Assembly (NCBI RefSeq): GCF_043951855.1
Contig: NZ_JBINJW010000024.1
Coordinates: 1 to 41,268 of the forward strand
Source of the DNA: Proteiniclasticum sp043951855
Lineage (GTDB): Bacteria; Bacillota; Clostridia; Clostridiales; Clostridiaceae
Length of the DNA: 41,268 nt
Reading direction: 5' to 3'
The position numbers were made by a program, and so were the translations under genes. The notes under the pieces are model-generated. The model saw only the letters and a program-made list of their open reading frames with translations, made no database searches and was not told where the DNA came from. Positions within the stretch are counted from its first letter, which is position 1. Every line of letters begins with the position of its first letter. Of the stretch, positions 33,322 through 40,368 are shown in pieces.

Positions 33322-33350
33322 AAAAAAACAGCCTCATGCATAGAGGCTGC
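33322..33350 (-). terminator. terminator of the SRPBCC gene
   Basis: On the minus strand CAGCCTC (33349-33343) pairs with GAGGCTG (33335-33329), followed by seven T. It lies 100 bp after the stop at 33451; the stretch between shows no gene. Confidence 0.85.
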
Positions 33351-33450
33351 ATCATCTGCTGAAGTGCTTCTGCCTTAAGGGCTGCCTGCGGGCATCGCTC
33401 ACTTCTTTCTCCTTTATCAAATTCTTTCCGGAATCTCCTTCTGAGACAAC

Positions 33451-33870
33451 TTATCCGAGGCTCTCCGCATAGGCCTTGAAGCGGTCCAGAATCGCCTGCC
33501 ATCCAGCCTTCTGCATCTCCACGGGAAATGTGTTCTCCGCTTCAAATACACTGACGATCTCCGTTTTGCCCTCTTTCTCCGTGAAGGTGGTGAGAACCTT
33601 TCTGCCATCATCCAGCGTATAGGCGATGCGCTCAAAAGGTACGACCTCATCATAGGTTCCGGTGAAGTCGAAGCCTTCCTTACCGTCTTTGGATTCCATG
33701 CGGTACGAGAATTTTCCCTTTTCTCTCAGATCGTTCTCTGCCCGGGGACTGTGCCAGTCATCCGATGCGCTGTTCCACTTCACAATATGTTCCGGGCTGG
33801 TCCAGTAGGTCCACACCTTCTCTATCGGCACCCCTACAGCTGTCTGAATTTTTACGTTTGTTTGTTCCAT
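33451..33870 (-). CDS. SRPBCC/AHSA1-family protein
   Basis: 139 residues, the START-like helix-grip fold of Activator of Hsp90 ATPase homologues. Marks are the opening VPIEKVWTYWTSPEHIVKWN (in outline EKVWTYWTSPEH), the ..D.HSPRAENDLR..G.F.YRME stretch, the GTYDEVVPFERIAYTL segment and the closing GWQAILDRFKAYAE helix. Function in bacteria is not settled: members bind small hydrophobic ligands and often sit beside ArsR repressors, which is not the case here. AGGAGG lies 8 nt before the ATG. A long inverted repeat lies in the promoter region. Confidence 0.88.
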   Translation of the reverse strand: MEQTNVKIQTAVGVPIEKVWTYWTSPEHIVKWNSASDDWHSPRAENDLREKGKFSYRMESKDGKEGFDFTGTYDEVVPFERIAYTLDDGRKVLTTFTEKEGKTEIVSVFEAENTFPVEMQKAGWQAILDRFKAYAESLG

Positions 33871-33905
33871 GCTCTGCTCCTCCTTTCAGGTTCTATACTC
33901 CCCCA

Positions 33906-33934
33906 ATTATATTGCTGTTTTTTGTCAATATAAT
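33906..33934. promoter_or_regulatory. long inverted repeat before the SRPBCC gene
   Basis: ATTATATTG (33906-33914), 11-nt spacer, CAATATAAT (33926-33934): perfect 9-bp arms. On the minus strand TATAAT within it could be the -10 box. Resembles ArsR-type A+T-rich operators. Confidence 0.5.
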
Positions 33935-34024
33935 GAGCTGAGTGAAAACATTATGTGAAAGCAGAAATTTGAAGGAACAAGACTCGGTCCGATGACCTGA
34001 TATTTTCCCCACCGGTTTCAGTAC

Positions 34025-34498
34025 TTACAGTGTCAGCAGGGAAATGACTTCTCCTCCGATGACATCGCCGGTCTCTTTAAATCCTGCGGAAGTGTATAGC
34101 TTCTTTGCCACGGTATTTTCCGGTTCGTAGGAAAGCCAGCAGTGCTTCGCTTCCCCGCAGGGAAAGCTTCTCAGATAGTTCAGGGAAATCTCCAGCGCCT
34201 TTCTGCCATATCCTTTTCCCTGAAAATGTTCATCAATCATGAAGCGCCAGATGCCGTAGCTTCCTTTGATGTAATCCGGGTCCCCTTCCTCGTATCCGTC
34301 AAAGCCGAACATGACAAAGCCCACCAGTTCGTCCTCCTCATAGATGCCGAACGGCAGCGCCACCCCGCCGCTGGTGATGGTGGTGTAGGCCTGTAGAATA
34401 CTCTGCGTATTGGTGGCCACGAAGTTCTTCTGGTCCTCTCTCACACTGAGGCCAACGATTTTCCAGATGTTTTTCTCATCCACTTTTCTAAGTTCCAT
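34025..34498 (-). CDS. GNAT acetyltransferase, spermine/spermidine type (BltD-like)
   Basis: 157 residues. The acetyl-CoA loop is QGKGYG (93-98), preceded by WRFMIDEHF, and the C-terminal ENTVAKKLYTSAGFKETGD motif is shared with the BltD/PaiA-like spermine/spermidine N-acetyltransferases. GAGGGGG lies 7 nt before ATG 34498; an earlier in-frame ATG has no ribosome binding site. It probably acetylates a polyamine or similar amine in the cytoplasm; the exact substrate is an inference from the family. Confidence 0.85.
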   Translation of the reverse strand: MELRKVDEKNIWKIVGLSVREDQKNFVATNTQSILQAYTTITSGGVALPFGIYEEDELVGFVMFGFDGYEEGDPDYIKGSYGIWRFMIDEHFQGKGYGRKALEISLNYLRSFPCGEAKHCWLSYEPENTVAKKLYTSAGFKETGDVIGGEVISLLTL

Positions 34499-34550
34499 GT
34501 CAAATCCCCCTCTTTTCTCTTCATCATAGCATTTTCCCATATCCGTATAC

Positions 34551-34586
34551 GAAAAAACTGCAGAAGATTCATGCGATCCTCTGCAG
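34551..34586 (-). terminator. terminator of the small lipoprotein gene
   Basis: On the minus strand CTGCAGAGGAT (34586-34576) pairs with ATCTTCTGCAG (34568-34558) with one mismatch, followed by TTTTTTC. 18 bp past the stop. Confidence 0.85.
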
Positions 34587-34603
34587 CGTCTTTCACCTGT
34601 TTC

Positions 34604-35143
34604 CTATTTCAGACTGCTGGTCACTTTGACCTCATCCACATTTTTCAGCTCTTCCTGACTCACAGTGAAGAGGACATGTCTTGTGGCGATATCCATGGTG
34701 CCGATTTCCGCTTCCGTTCTGTTGATGAACGCTTCCGCCATGTTGTCCTTGATCACAAGATTTTCTCCCACCACGCTGTTGGAACCGGAGCTCTCAACGA
34801 GGATCACAGCCACAAATCCCTGTCTTTCAAAATAGGCTTCATCCACTTTCTGAAGCTTGGTCAGACTCAGTTCATCAATGAAGAAGGGATTCTCCAGAAT
34901 CGTATAATCCGCGTCATATTTTCTGAACTCCTCATAGGTCCGGATGATGCGATTCTCACTGATCATGTCCAGACCGTCTGAGGTTCTGAAATTCATGATT
35001 TCGGTCATGGGCGCTTCCATAGGCGCCTCAGCCGTAACCGGCGTTCTTGCCCTCTCCAGCATGACGGCATCACCCGCTGATTCTTCTTTTGCACAGGCAG
35101 TCAGAAGAAAGAGAGATAAGAGTATCAATGCGATTTTCTTCAT
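34604..35143 (-). CDS. small lipoprotein, unknown function
   Basis: 179 residues. Signal peptide with lipobox LTAC (Cys17) predicts a membrane-anchored extracytoplasmic protein. After a short Ala/Pro linker the domain contains RIIRTYEEFRKYDAD, then ENPFFIDELSL and FFERQGFVAVILVESSGSN-like segments (YFERQGFVAVILVE). This order (an 'I.t.eE....y' start followed by a strand with 'vvv...ssG') recalls small protease-inhibitor-like lipoprotein domains, but I do not recognise a family. AGGAGG precedes the ATG by 8 nt. Monocistronic. Confidence 0.8.
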   Translation of the reverse strand: MKKIALILLSLFLLTACAKEESAGDAVMLERARTPVTAEAPMEAPMTEIMNFRTSDGLDMISENRIIRTYEEFRKYDADYTILENPFFIDELSLTKLQKVDEAYFERQGFVAVILVESSGSNSVVGENLVIKDNMAEAFINRTEAEIGTMDIATRHVLFTVSQEELKNVDEVKVTSSLK

Positions 35144-35249
35144 GGCTTCACCTCCTTGTTTTCTTACTTAATTTAAACATATACAACCCTTTAAGAGATT
35201 GCGAAAAAATAACATTTCGGTATAAAAAAATAAATCATTGCTCAGGAAA

Positions 35250-35285
35250 GGAGAACCACACCATGAAAAGATGATGTCGTTCTCC
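35250..35285 (-). terminator. possible terminator of glmM
   Basis: On the minus strand GGAGAAC (35285-35279) pairs with GTTCTCC (35256-35250), followed by TTTCC. The loop is long (22 nt) and the T tract weak. Confidence 0.4.
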
Positions 35286-35303
35286 ATCCATACTTGTCTT
35301 TGT

Positions 35304-36647
35304 CTATAATCTGCTCTTGATGAGATCTGCGATGTTTTCGGCAGCTTCGGTGATTTCCTCCAGGTCTTCCCCTTCAAGCATGATTCTCACCAGCGGCTCG
35401 GTACCCGATGGTCTGATGAGCACTCTGCCCTTGCCTTCCAGTTTCTCTTCTACTGAACGGATGAGGCTCTTCACTTCCTCGTCGGTTTCGTGGATCTTCT
35501 TCATCTCATTGGGAATCTTCACATTCACAAGAACCTGTGGCAGCTCCTTCATGATGGACGCCAGCTCGCTGAGGCTCTTTCCTCTGCTTTTCACAATCCC
35601 TGCCAGCTGAACCCCTGTTACGATTCCATCCCCTGTGGTGTTGAAATCCTTGAAGATCACATGACCGGACTGTTCTCCTCCGATGGAGTAGTCATTCTCC
35701 ATGATGTTCTCCAGCACATAACGGTCTCCCACAGCGGTGATGGCAACATTGAGTCCCAGCTCCTTGGCTGCCAGCATCAGTCCCAGGTTACTCATGACGG
35801 TGACCACAATGGTGTCATCCTTCAGTTTTCCCATTTCCTTGAGATGCAGCCCTGCCACAAGGATGATGAAATCCCCGTTGACAAGATTTCCCTTCTCATC
35901 CACAGCCAGACATCTGTCTGAATCCCCATCAAAGGCCAGACCCAGATCGCACTGGTTCTCCACCACAAACTTCATGAGGTCCTCGGGATGGGTGGACCCG
36001 CAGTGTTCATTGATGTTGATTCCGTTGGGCTCATTATGAATGACATGAACCTCTGCACCCAGCTTCTCGAAGGTATCCACAGCGGACTTATAGCTTGCGC
36101 CATTGGCACAGTCCAGGGCGATTTTCATGCCCGTAAGATCCCCTTCCAGGGTCTTTGCCGCAAACTCCACATAGTCTCTTGTAGCATTTTCCGCATGACT
36201 CACATGGCCGATGTCTCCACCTATGAGAACGGGAATGCCGTCAAAATCCTCTTCGATGATCTTCTGAATTTCATCTTCCAGTGCATCGCTGAGCTTGAAT
36301 CCCTCTCTGTTGAAGAACTTGATTCCGTTGAATTCAACGGGATTGTGGGAGGCTGAAATCATGACCCCCGCATCCGCTCCATATTCACGCACAAGATACG
36401 CCACAGCCGGTGTAGGCACGACGCCCAGAAGCACCGCTTCAGCGCCTACGCTGAGCATACCGGAAACCATGGCGCTCTCCAGAAGGTCTCCGGAGATTCT
36501 GGTGTCCTTCGCCACCAGGATTTTAGGCTTATGGGTTCCCTTTGTTAATACCAGCGCTCCCGCTTTCCCAAGCTGAAAAGCCAGTTCAGGAGTCAGTTCG
36601 CTGTTTGCGATTCCTCTCACTCCATCTGTTCCGAACATTCTACTCAT
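35304..36647 (-). CDS. glmM: phosphoglucosamine mutase GlmM
   Basis: 447 residues, normal length. Converts glucosamine-6-phosphate to glucosamine-1-phosphate for UDP-GlcNAc and peptidoglycan synthesis. Marks: FGTDGVRG at the start, the phosphoserine loop MISASHNP with catalytic Ser100, the metal loop FDGDSDR, GGEQSGH for the sugar and RPSGTEPLVR for the phosphate. AAGGATGG lies upstream of the ATG. In many Firmicutes glmM follows cdaA-cdaR; here it stands behind an AIM24-family gene with its own strong promoter. Confidence 0.97.
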   Translation of the reverse strand: MSRMFGTDGVRGIANSELTPELAFQLGKAGALVLTKGTHKPKILVAKDTRISGDLLESAMVSGMLSVGAEAVLLGVVPTPAVAYLVREYGADAGVMISASHNPVEFNGIKFFNREGFKLSDALEDEIQKIIEEDFDGIPVLIGGDIGHVSHAENATRDYVEFAAKTLEGDLTGMKIALDCANGASYKSAVDTFEKLGAEVHVIHNEPNGININEHCGSTHPEDLMKFVVENQCDLGLAFDGDSDRCLAVDEKGNLVNGDFIILVAGLHLKEMGKLKDDTIVVTVMSNLGLMLAAKELGLNVAITAVGDRYVLENIMENDYSIGGEQSGHVIFKDFNTTGDGIVTGVQLAGIVKSRGKSLSELASIMKELPQVLVNVKIPNEMKKIHETDEEVKSLIRSVEEKLEGKGRVLIRPSGTEPLVRIMLEGEDLEEITEAAENIADLIKSRL

Positions 36648-36702
36648 AATTTACCATCCTTACTATTTACTCATTTCTTCAATTCATTCGCATAACGATA
36701 AT

Positions 36703-36731
36703 ATTATATAACACATGGCCGGATATACCAA
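36703..36731 (-). promoter_or_regulatory. promoter of glmM
   Basis: On the minus strand -35 TTGGTA (36731-36726), 17-bp spacer, -10 TATAAT (36708-36703), about 55 bp before the start codon. Confidence 0.75.
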
Positions 36732-36771
36732 ATCACTTCTGTTAATTCATCGTGAAATAGGATATCCGTAC

Positions 36772-37653
36772 TCATTTCTCGTCCTTCTTTTCCGGGTCTT
36801 TTTCTTTCGGATGCTTCTTCCAGGTGTCTCCCATCATGTTGTCCATACCGCCGACGCCAAAGCTCAGTCCTTCGCTCAGTATCCTGTCGTAGACCACCCT
36901 GGTAGGCATGAGCCATACTTCTCCAGTTCCCCGGAAGACATTGAGCAGTCCTTCTCCGCTGAACCCGGAACCGATGAGGGTCTTCGTGGTCTTCTCCACA
37001 GTGAACTGGATGCCTGCTGTTCGAAGAACCGAGAAGTTCCCGTCAATCTTCAGCACATCATCCACCAGGGAATACTTGAAGATTTCCGTTTCCGGCACGG
37101 GAATTTCAAGGACCACTATACCGGACCCTTTCAGCTTCGTCTGAAAGAGACCTTCTGTTCCGAAGAGCGCACTGCTGACGGTCTTCATGGAGCTGACGCC
37201 GATTTCGATGCCGTCTTCTGCTGCAAAAAACAGGGAATCGTCGATGATGATCTCCTCCTCTTCCAGCTCCAGAAGGGCATAATGACCGAAGGAAGGTTCC
37301 AGAAGAATCTCTCCCACCCCTTTGAAGTGGGGCTTGATCACAGGTTCCCCTGAGATCTTGGAGGATACGAACTTCTTGGACAGACTGAAGAGTCCGCCTG
37401 TATTGGTGGATACTTCAATGGGTCCTCTCATGAAACTCAGGGCATTGGCCTCCGTGTACACGCCACCGCCACTTAAGACGATTCTCAGCTGTCTCAGCTT
37501 GATATTGGCTTCTCGCATGTAGGACAGCATGAAGGCTGTCTTCACATCGGTACCGCCTTTCAGATCATCATACTCCAGCACCTGAAACGTGGATACATTC
37601 TTGAATTCACTGAGTTTTGTCAGGGTGTTGTTCATACTGATATTGGTTTTCAA
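36772..37653 (-). CDS. AIM24-family protein
   Basis: 293 residues. The central part is a beta-rich AIM24/TIGR00266-like domain: GGGVYTEANALSFMRG, FKGVGEILLEPSFGHYALLEL and GEGLLNVFRGTGEVWLMPT (each given in part) are the recurring strand-turn patterns. The C-terminal tail is Lys/Glu-rich. The TTG at 37653 has AGGTGG 10 nt upstream; an ATG six codons later lacks a ribosome binding site. Function in bacteria is unknown. It is separated from the bactofilin operon by a terminator and from glmM by a promoter, so it is probably an independent unit. Confidence 0.82.
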   Translation of the reverse strand: MKTNISMNNTLTKLSEFKNVSTFQVLEYDDLKGGTDVKTAFMLSYMREANIKLRQLRIVLSGGGVYTEANALSFMRGPIEVSTNTGGLFSLSKKFVSSKISGEPVIKPHFKGVGEILLEPSFGHYALLELEEEEIIIDDSLFFAAEDGIEIGVSSMKTVSSALFGTEGLFQTKLKGSGIVVLEIPVPETEIFKYSLVDDVLKIDGNFSVLRTAGIQFTVEKTTKTLIGSGFSGEGLLNVFRGTGEVWLMPTRVVYDRILSEGLSFGVGGMDNMMGDTWKKHPKEKDPEKKDEK

Positions 37654-37802
37654 CAGGGATTCACCACCTTCATTTTTTTAGCTTTTCAATGTTCCAATTC
37701 TATGTATCATTATACCATCAAGGGCTTTATGCTGTCAGAAAAACCGCTCTTTTCACTTACCGATATTCTGAAGCTATCTACAGATATTTTCCAATACGCC
37801 GC

Positions 37803-37834
37803 AAAAGGAAGAAGGATGCGCAAAGCGCATCCTT
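37803..37834 (-). terminator. terminator of the DUF4004/bactofilin operon
   Basis: On the minus strand AAGGATGCGC (37834-37825), TTT, GCGCATCCTT (37821-37812), then CTTCCTTTTG. Perfect 10-bp stem, 55 bp after the last stop of the operon. Confidence 0.8.
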
Positions 37835-37888
37835 GTAAGAATGACAATCCATGGACTGTTCTTATGCCATGGAGCATGGGGTGCAGGA

Positions 37889-38608
37889 CTAGAACTCTTC
37901 TTTCAGGTCCACAACGCCATCATCGAAGATTTCCAGGGTATCACTGTACTCCACTTTTCCGATTCTCGATCCTTTGCCGATCTTGACGATTTTTCCTCTG
38001 ACCACATCCGCTGCTGTATTTTCCAGATGGATCTCATCCCCTTCGATGACCCCCACCTTCAGTGTACCGCCTTTTCCTTTGGAAATCAGTCCGGATAAGA
38101 TTCCATGGAAGGATTCCATCCCATTATGGACTTCCAGCTTCTCACAGAAAATCTCTTTGGCCTCGGATTTCCCGCCAAGATTGAATTTCCCGTAGCCCAG
38201 ATTCATGGAGGTTGTCACATGAAATTCTCCATTTAAGGTGAGCTCTTCCGCGCTGATTTCATCGACCTTCTCCAGTTCTCCGTTGATGGTGATTTCCTCA
38301 CCCTCCACCACGGTGCCCTTCATGGAACCGTAGATCTTGATTTCCCTGCCCTTCACACGTTGAAGAAAATTCCCGTCTCCGTAGACGCTGATTTCATCCG
38401 CTTCGAGATTCCCCTTGAACTTTCCATCTCCATAGACGGAAATCTTCACGGCTCTGACATCCTTCTCTGCAACGAGATCCCCTGCAGCTTTCACGTTCTC
38501 TGCAGAAACGCTGCCACTGAACCTGAGATCACCCGCGCAGGAAATATCTCCATAGTCTCCTGCCTCCAGATGGATGTCTCCTACACTCTTGATATTATTC
38601 TTATTCAT
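37889..38608 (-). CDS. bactofilin-like polymer-forming protein (second copy)
   Basis: 239 residues, nearly all short beta-solenoid rungs with the recurring pattern 'V.GDG.F.G.l.a..I', which is the right-handed beta-helix of bactofilins (KISVYGDGKFKG, EISVYGDGNF, EIKIYGSMKG). The C-terminal third (KGKGGTLKVGVIEGDEIHLENT...) is shared with the first bactofilin of the operon. Bactofilins form nucleotide-free filaments that scaffold envelope proteins; in B. subtilis the YhbE/YhbF pair is a close parallel in size and order. AGGGAG precedes the ATG. It follows the four small genes after an 83-bp gap that contains a stable hairpin and ends the operon at 37803-37834. Confidence 0.85.
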   Translation of the reverse strand: MNKNNIKSVGDIHLEAGDYGDISCAGDLRFSGSVSAENVKAAGDLVAEKDVRAVKISVYGDGKFKGNLEADEISVYGDGNFLQRVKGREIKIYGSMKGTVVEGEEITINGELEKVDEISAEELTLNGEFHVTTSMNLGYGKFNLGGKSEAKEIFCEKLEVHNGMESFHGILSGLISKGKGGTLKVGVIEGDEIHLENTAADVVRGKIVKIGKGSRIGKVEYSDTLEIFDDGVVDLKEEF

Positions 38609-38631
38609 GATTCCACTCCCTTCGAGCTGTA

Positions 38632-38653
38632 GGGCTATCTTTTCTGATAGCCC
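38632..38653. repeat. stable hairpin inside the bactofilin operon
   Basis: GGGCTATC (38632-38639), six-base loop, GATAGCCC (38646-38653), perfect 8-bp GC-rich stem between the last small gene and the second bactofilin. There is no T run on the coding strand, so it is more likely to protect or process the mRNA than to end it. Confidence 0.6.
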
Positions 38654-38691
38654 CCTTAGATTTATTCTGTTTCAGCGGATCTTTAAAGAGA

Positions 38692-38883
38692 TCACCATCT
38701 CATTTTTATCATCCATTCCCTCATGGCATCCTGCTGCGCTTTGTAGATATTATCAGAAGCATAATCCAGATCGCCATTTCTGCCGTTCAGAAGATTTTTC
38801 ATCTTCCAGGAGATGCCTTCTGTCTCTTCCGGATGCACAACCTGTCCTTTGTCGTTGATATGATGCATATTGTATTTTTTCAT
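38692..38883 (-). CDS. tandem 63-residue protein, copy 4
   Basis: 63 residues, no known family recognised. It shares the pattern MKKYN..IN..G...H..E...SWKMK.L with its three neighbours, ends KMRW and has the Trp at 26 and 57. Hydrophilic, with no signal peptide or membrane helix, so probably cytoplasmic. By my count it matches copy 1 at 48 of 63 positions, much closer than copy 3 does. AAAGGAAG lies before the ATG at 38883. It is the last of the four small genes; a TGA stop is followed by the intra-operon hairpin and the second bactofilin. Confidence 0.82.
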   Translation of the reverse strand: MKKYNMHHINDKGQVVHPEETEGISWKMKNLLNGRNGDLDYASDNIYKAQQDAMREWMIKMRW

Positions 38884-38938
38884 TATTTCTTCCTTTCAAG
38901 TGATTTCATCACTTCGCAGAAGGTAACATTCCGGGTCT

Positions 38939-39130
38939 TCACCACTTCATTTTCATAGCCCATATGCTCAGTGCTCTTCTCTGTTTCCTGTAGAAGTCTC
39001 CGGTGTCCTCGTCCATCCTGTACTCTTTTTCTTCGGGCAGCGGTTTCATCTTCCAGGATTTTCGTAAAGCCTCTTCCGGATGCACCAGCTGTCCACGATC
39101 ATTGATGTAAAACATGTTATATTTTTTCAT
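38939..39130 (-). CDS. tandem 63-residue protein, copy 3 (divergent)
   Basis: 63 residues. Retains MKKYN, IN, G.LVH, SWKMK, Trp57 and the KMKW end, but only about 26 of 63 positions match copy 1; the middle (PLPEEKEYRMDEDTGDFYRKQ, in parts) is more acidic than in the others. AAGGAG lies 7 nt before the ATG at 39130. The divergence with conserved ends suggests an old copy that has taken a different partner, which is inference. No known family recognised. Confidence 0.82.
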   Translation of the reverse strand: MKKYNMFYINDRGQLVHPEEALRKSWKMKPLPEEKEYRMDEDTGDFYRKQRRALSIWAMKMKW

Positions 39131-39186
39131 TCTTCTTCTCCTTGCTTTCAGGTTTTATCCTTCAGCAGTACCCCCATGGACTGGAC

Positions 39187-39378
39187 TTACCATCTCATTT
39201 TCATGATCCATTCTCTCATGGCATCCTGCTGAACTTTACAGATATTGTCAGAAGCATAATCCAGGTTATAGTCTCTTCCGTTCAGAAGGTTCTTCATTTT
39301 CCAGGAAATGCCTTCTGTTTCATCCATGTGGATGAGATGTCCCTTGTGATTGATGAAATGGATATTGTATTTTTTCAT
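39187..39378 (-). CDS. tandem 63-residue protein, copy 2
   Basis: 63 residues, identical in protein to copy 1. I count four base differences, all synonymous (Val, Asn, Lys and His codons), so the duplication is recent or the copies are being homogenised under selection. AAGGAG precedes the ATG at 39378, in a linker that carries a near copy of the last codons and stop of the bactofilin gene. Charged, with a Trp-Lys-Met core and a Met/Trp end; no membrane segment. Unknown function. Confidence 0.85.
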   Translation of the reverse strand: MKKYNIHFINHKGHLIHMDETEGISWKMKNLLNGRDYNLDYASDNICKVQQDAMREWIMKMRW

Positions 39379-39433
39379 TTTTACTCCTTACCTTTCGATT
39401 TCCAGATCTTCAGCAGTATTCAGATGGAATGGA

Positions 39434-39625
39434 TTACCATCTCATTTTCATGATCCATTCTCTCATGGCATCCTGCTGGACTTTACAGATATTGTCAGAA
39501 GCATAATCCAGGTTATAGTCTCTTCCATTCAGAAGGTTCTTCATCTTCCAGGAAATGCCTTCTGTTTCATCCATGTGGATGAGATGTCCCTTATGATTGA
39601 TGAAATGGATATTGTATTTTTTCAT
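39434..39625 (-). CDS. tandem 63-residue protein, copy 1
   Basis: 63 residues, first of four tandem paralogues. Conserved parts are MKKYN, HKGHLIH, GISWKMKNLL, LDYASDN and EWIMKMRW. The ribosome binding site AAGGAG overlaps the TAA stop of the upstream bactofilin gene (stop at 39637-39635, ATG 39625), so translation is probably coupled. The product is small, polar and without signal peptide or membrane helix, so it may bind the bactofilin filament directly (inference from coupling and position). I recognise no known family. Confidence 0.85.
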   Translation of the reverse strand: MKKYNIHFINHKGHLIHMDETEGISWKMKNLLNGRDYNLDYASDNICKVQQDAMREWIMKMRW

Positions 39626-39634
39626 TTCTACTCC

Positions 39635-40354
39635 TTATCTTTCGATTTTCTCTTTCACGGTGGAATCCGGGTCTATGCTGAGCTCCTCACTGTATTCCAC
39701 AGTTCCGATTCGGCATCCGGGTCCCAGAATTACGCGCTGTCCGCTTACTCTTTCGCAGGTGGTGTTTTCAAGATAAATCTCATCGCCTTCGATGACATTC
39801 ACTTTCAGGGTACCTTTTCCCTTTCCGAAAATGGTCTTTATAAGTCCTCCGGTGTAACTGTTTCCTTCTCTTACTGTAATCTTCGCACCAACCAGCTCAC
39901 TTACCTCAGAACGAGTCGCCAGATTCAGTTCACAGGTTTCGCAGTTCACGACTCCGCCTGATGTGATGCCGCCATCCAGTCTGAAATCCTCGCACTCCAT
40001 ATCTCCGTCCACTTTGATTTCACCAGCAAGCTTCAGGTTTGTGCTTCTGATGGATTCCCCTACCTTGATTCCTCCGGAAAGGGATATTTCCTTACCGGTG
40101 AGGGAACCCTTGATGGTGGACCCGCCTGAAATCTTTATCGTGTCCGCCTCAACGTTTCCGTTGATCTTGCATGCGCCGGATACTTTGCAGCTTCCTGCTT
40201 TCACGCTTCCATCTACTGTGATGGCTCCTGAGATGCTCATGGTCTCACAGATGATGTCTGATGTGATTTTACTTGCACCGGATACTCTTACGTCTCTATA
40301 CTCTCCACCTGTGGATACAGATGCTCCTGATATTTTCAGATCTCTTTTTTCCAT
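39635..40354 (-). CDS. bactofilin-like polymer-forming protein (first copy)
   Basis: 239 residues, a beta-solenoid of short rungs such as KISGAS, RVSGASKI, SISGAITVDG, KVSGACKINGNV, KISGGSTIKGSL and SLSGGIKVGES, the classic bactofilin repeat. C-terminal part KGKGTLKVNVIEGDEIYLENT parallels the second bactofilin (37889-38608) in its order, so the two are paralogues. Size and neighbours (DUF4004 regulator upstream) match B. subtilis YhbE/BacE. Expected to polymerise near the membrane and scaffold morphogenesis or motility factors. GGAGG lies 6 nt before the ATG at 40354, 14 bp after the regulator. Confidence 0.88.
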   Translation of the reverse strand: MEKRDLKISGASVSTGGEYRDVRVSGASKITSDIICETMSISGAITVDGSVKAGSCKVSGACKINGNVEADTIKISGGSTIKGSLTGKEISLSGGIKVGESIRSTNLKLAGEIKVDGDMECEDFRLDGGITSGGVVNCETCELNLATRSEVSELVGAKITVREGNSYTGGLIKTIFGKGKGTLKVNVIEGDEIYLENTTCERVSGQRVILGPGCRIGTVEYSEELSIDPDSTVKEKIER

Positions 40355-40368
40355 GATTCTCCTCCAAA

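Larger units (their letters stand above)
38692..39650 (-). repeat. four-copy tandem repeat of a 247-bp gene unit
   Basis: Start codons at 39625, 39378, 39130 and 38883 give a period of 247, 248 and 247 bp: a 192-bp gene plus a 55-bp linker. Copies 1 and 2 differ at four bases in 192. Linkers share CTGCTGAAG and a GAAAGG..AAGGAG end. Confidence 0.9.

Noticed and set aside
35304..37653. glmM and the AIM24 gene as part of the bactofilin operon
   Set aside because: They run in the same direction, but a perfect terminator (37803-37834) and a strong glmM promoter (36703-36731) separate them.
38692..39650. CRISPR or satellite DNA
   Set aside because: The regular 247-bp period looked array-like, but each unit is an intact gene with its own ribosome binding site and there are no short direct repeats with unique spacers.
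39350..39961. 203-codon plus-strand open frame across the small-gene array
   Set aside because: It repeats only because the array repeats; the minus-strand genes have ribosome binding sites and synonymous-only changes.
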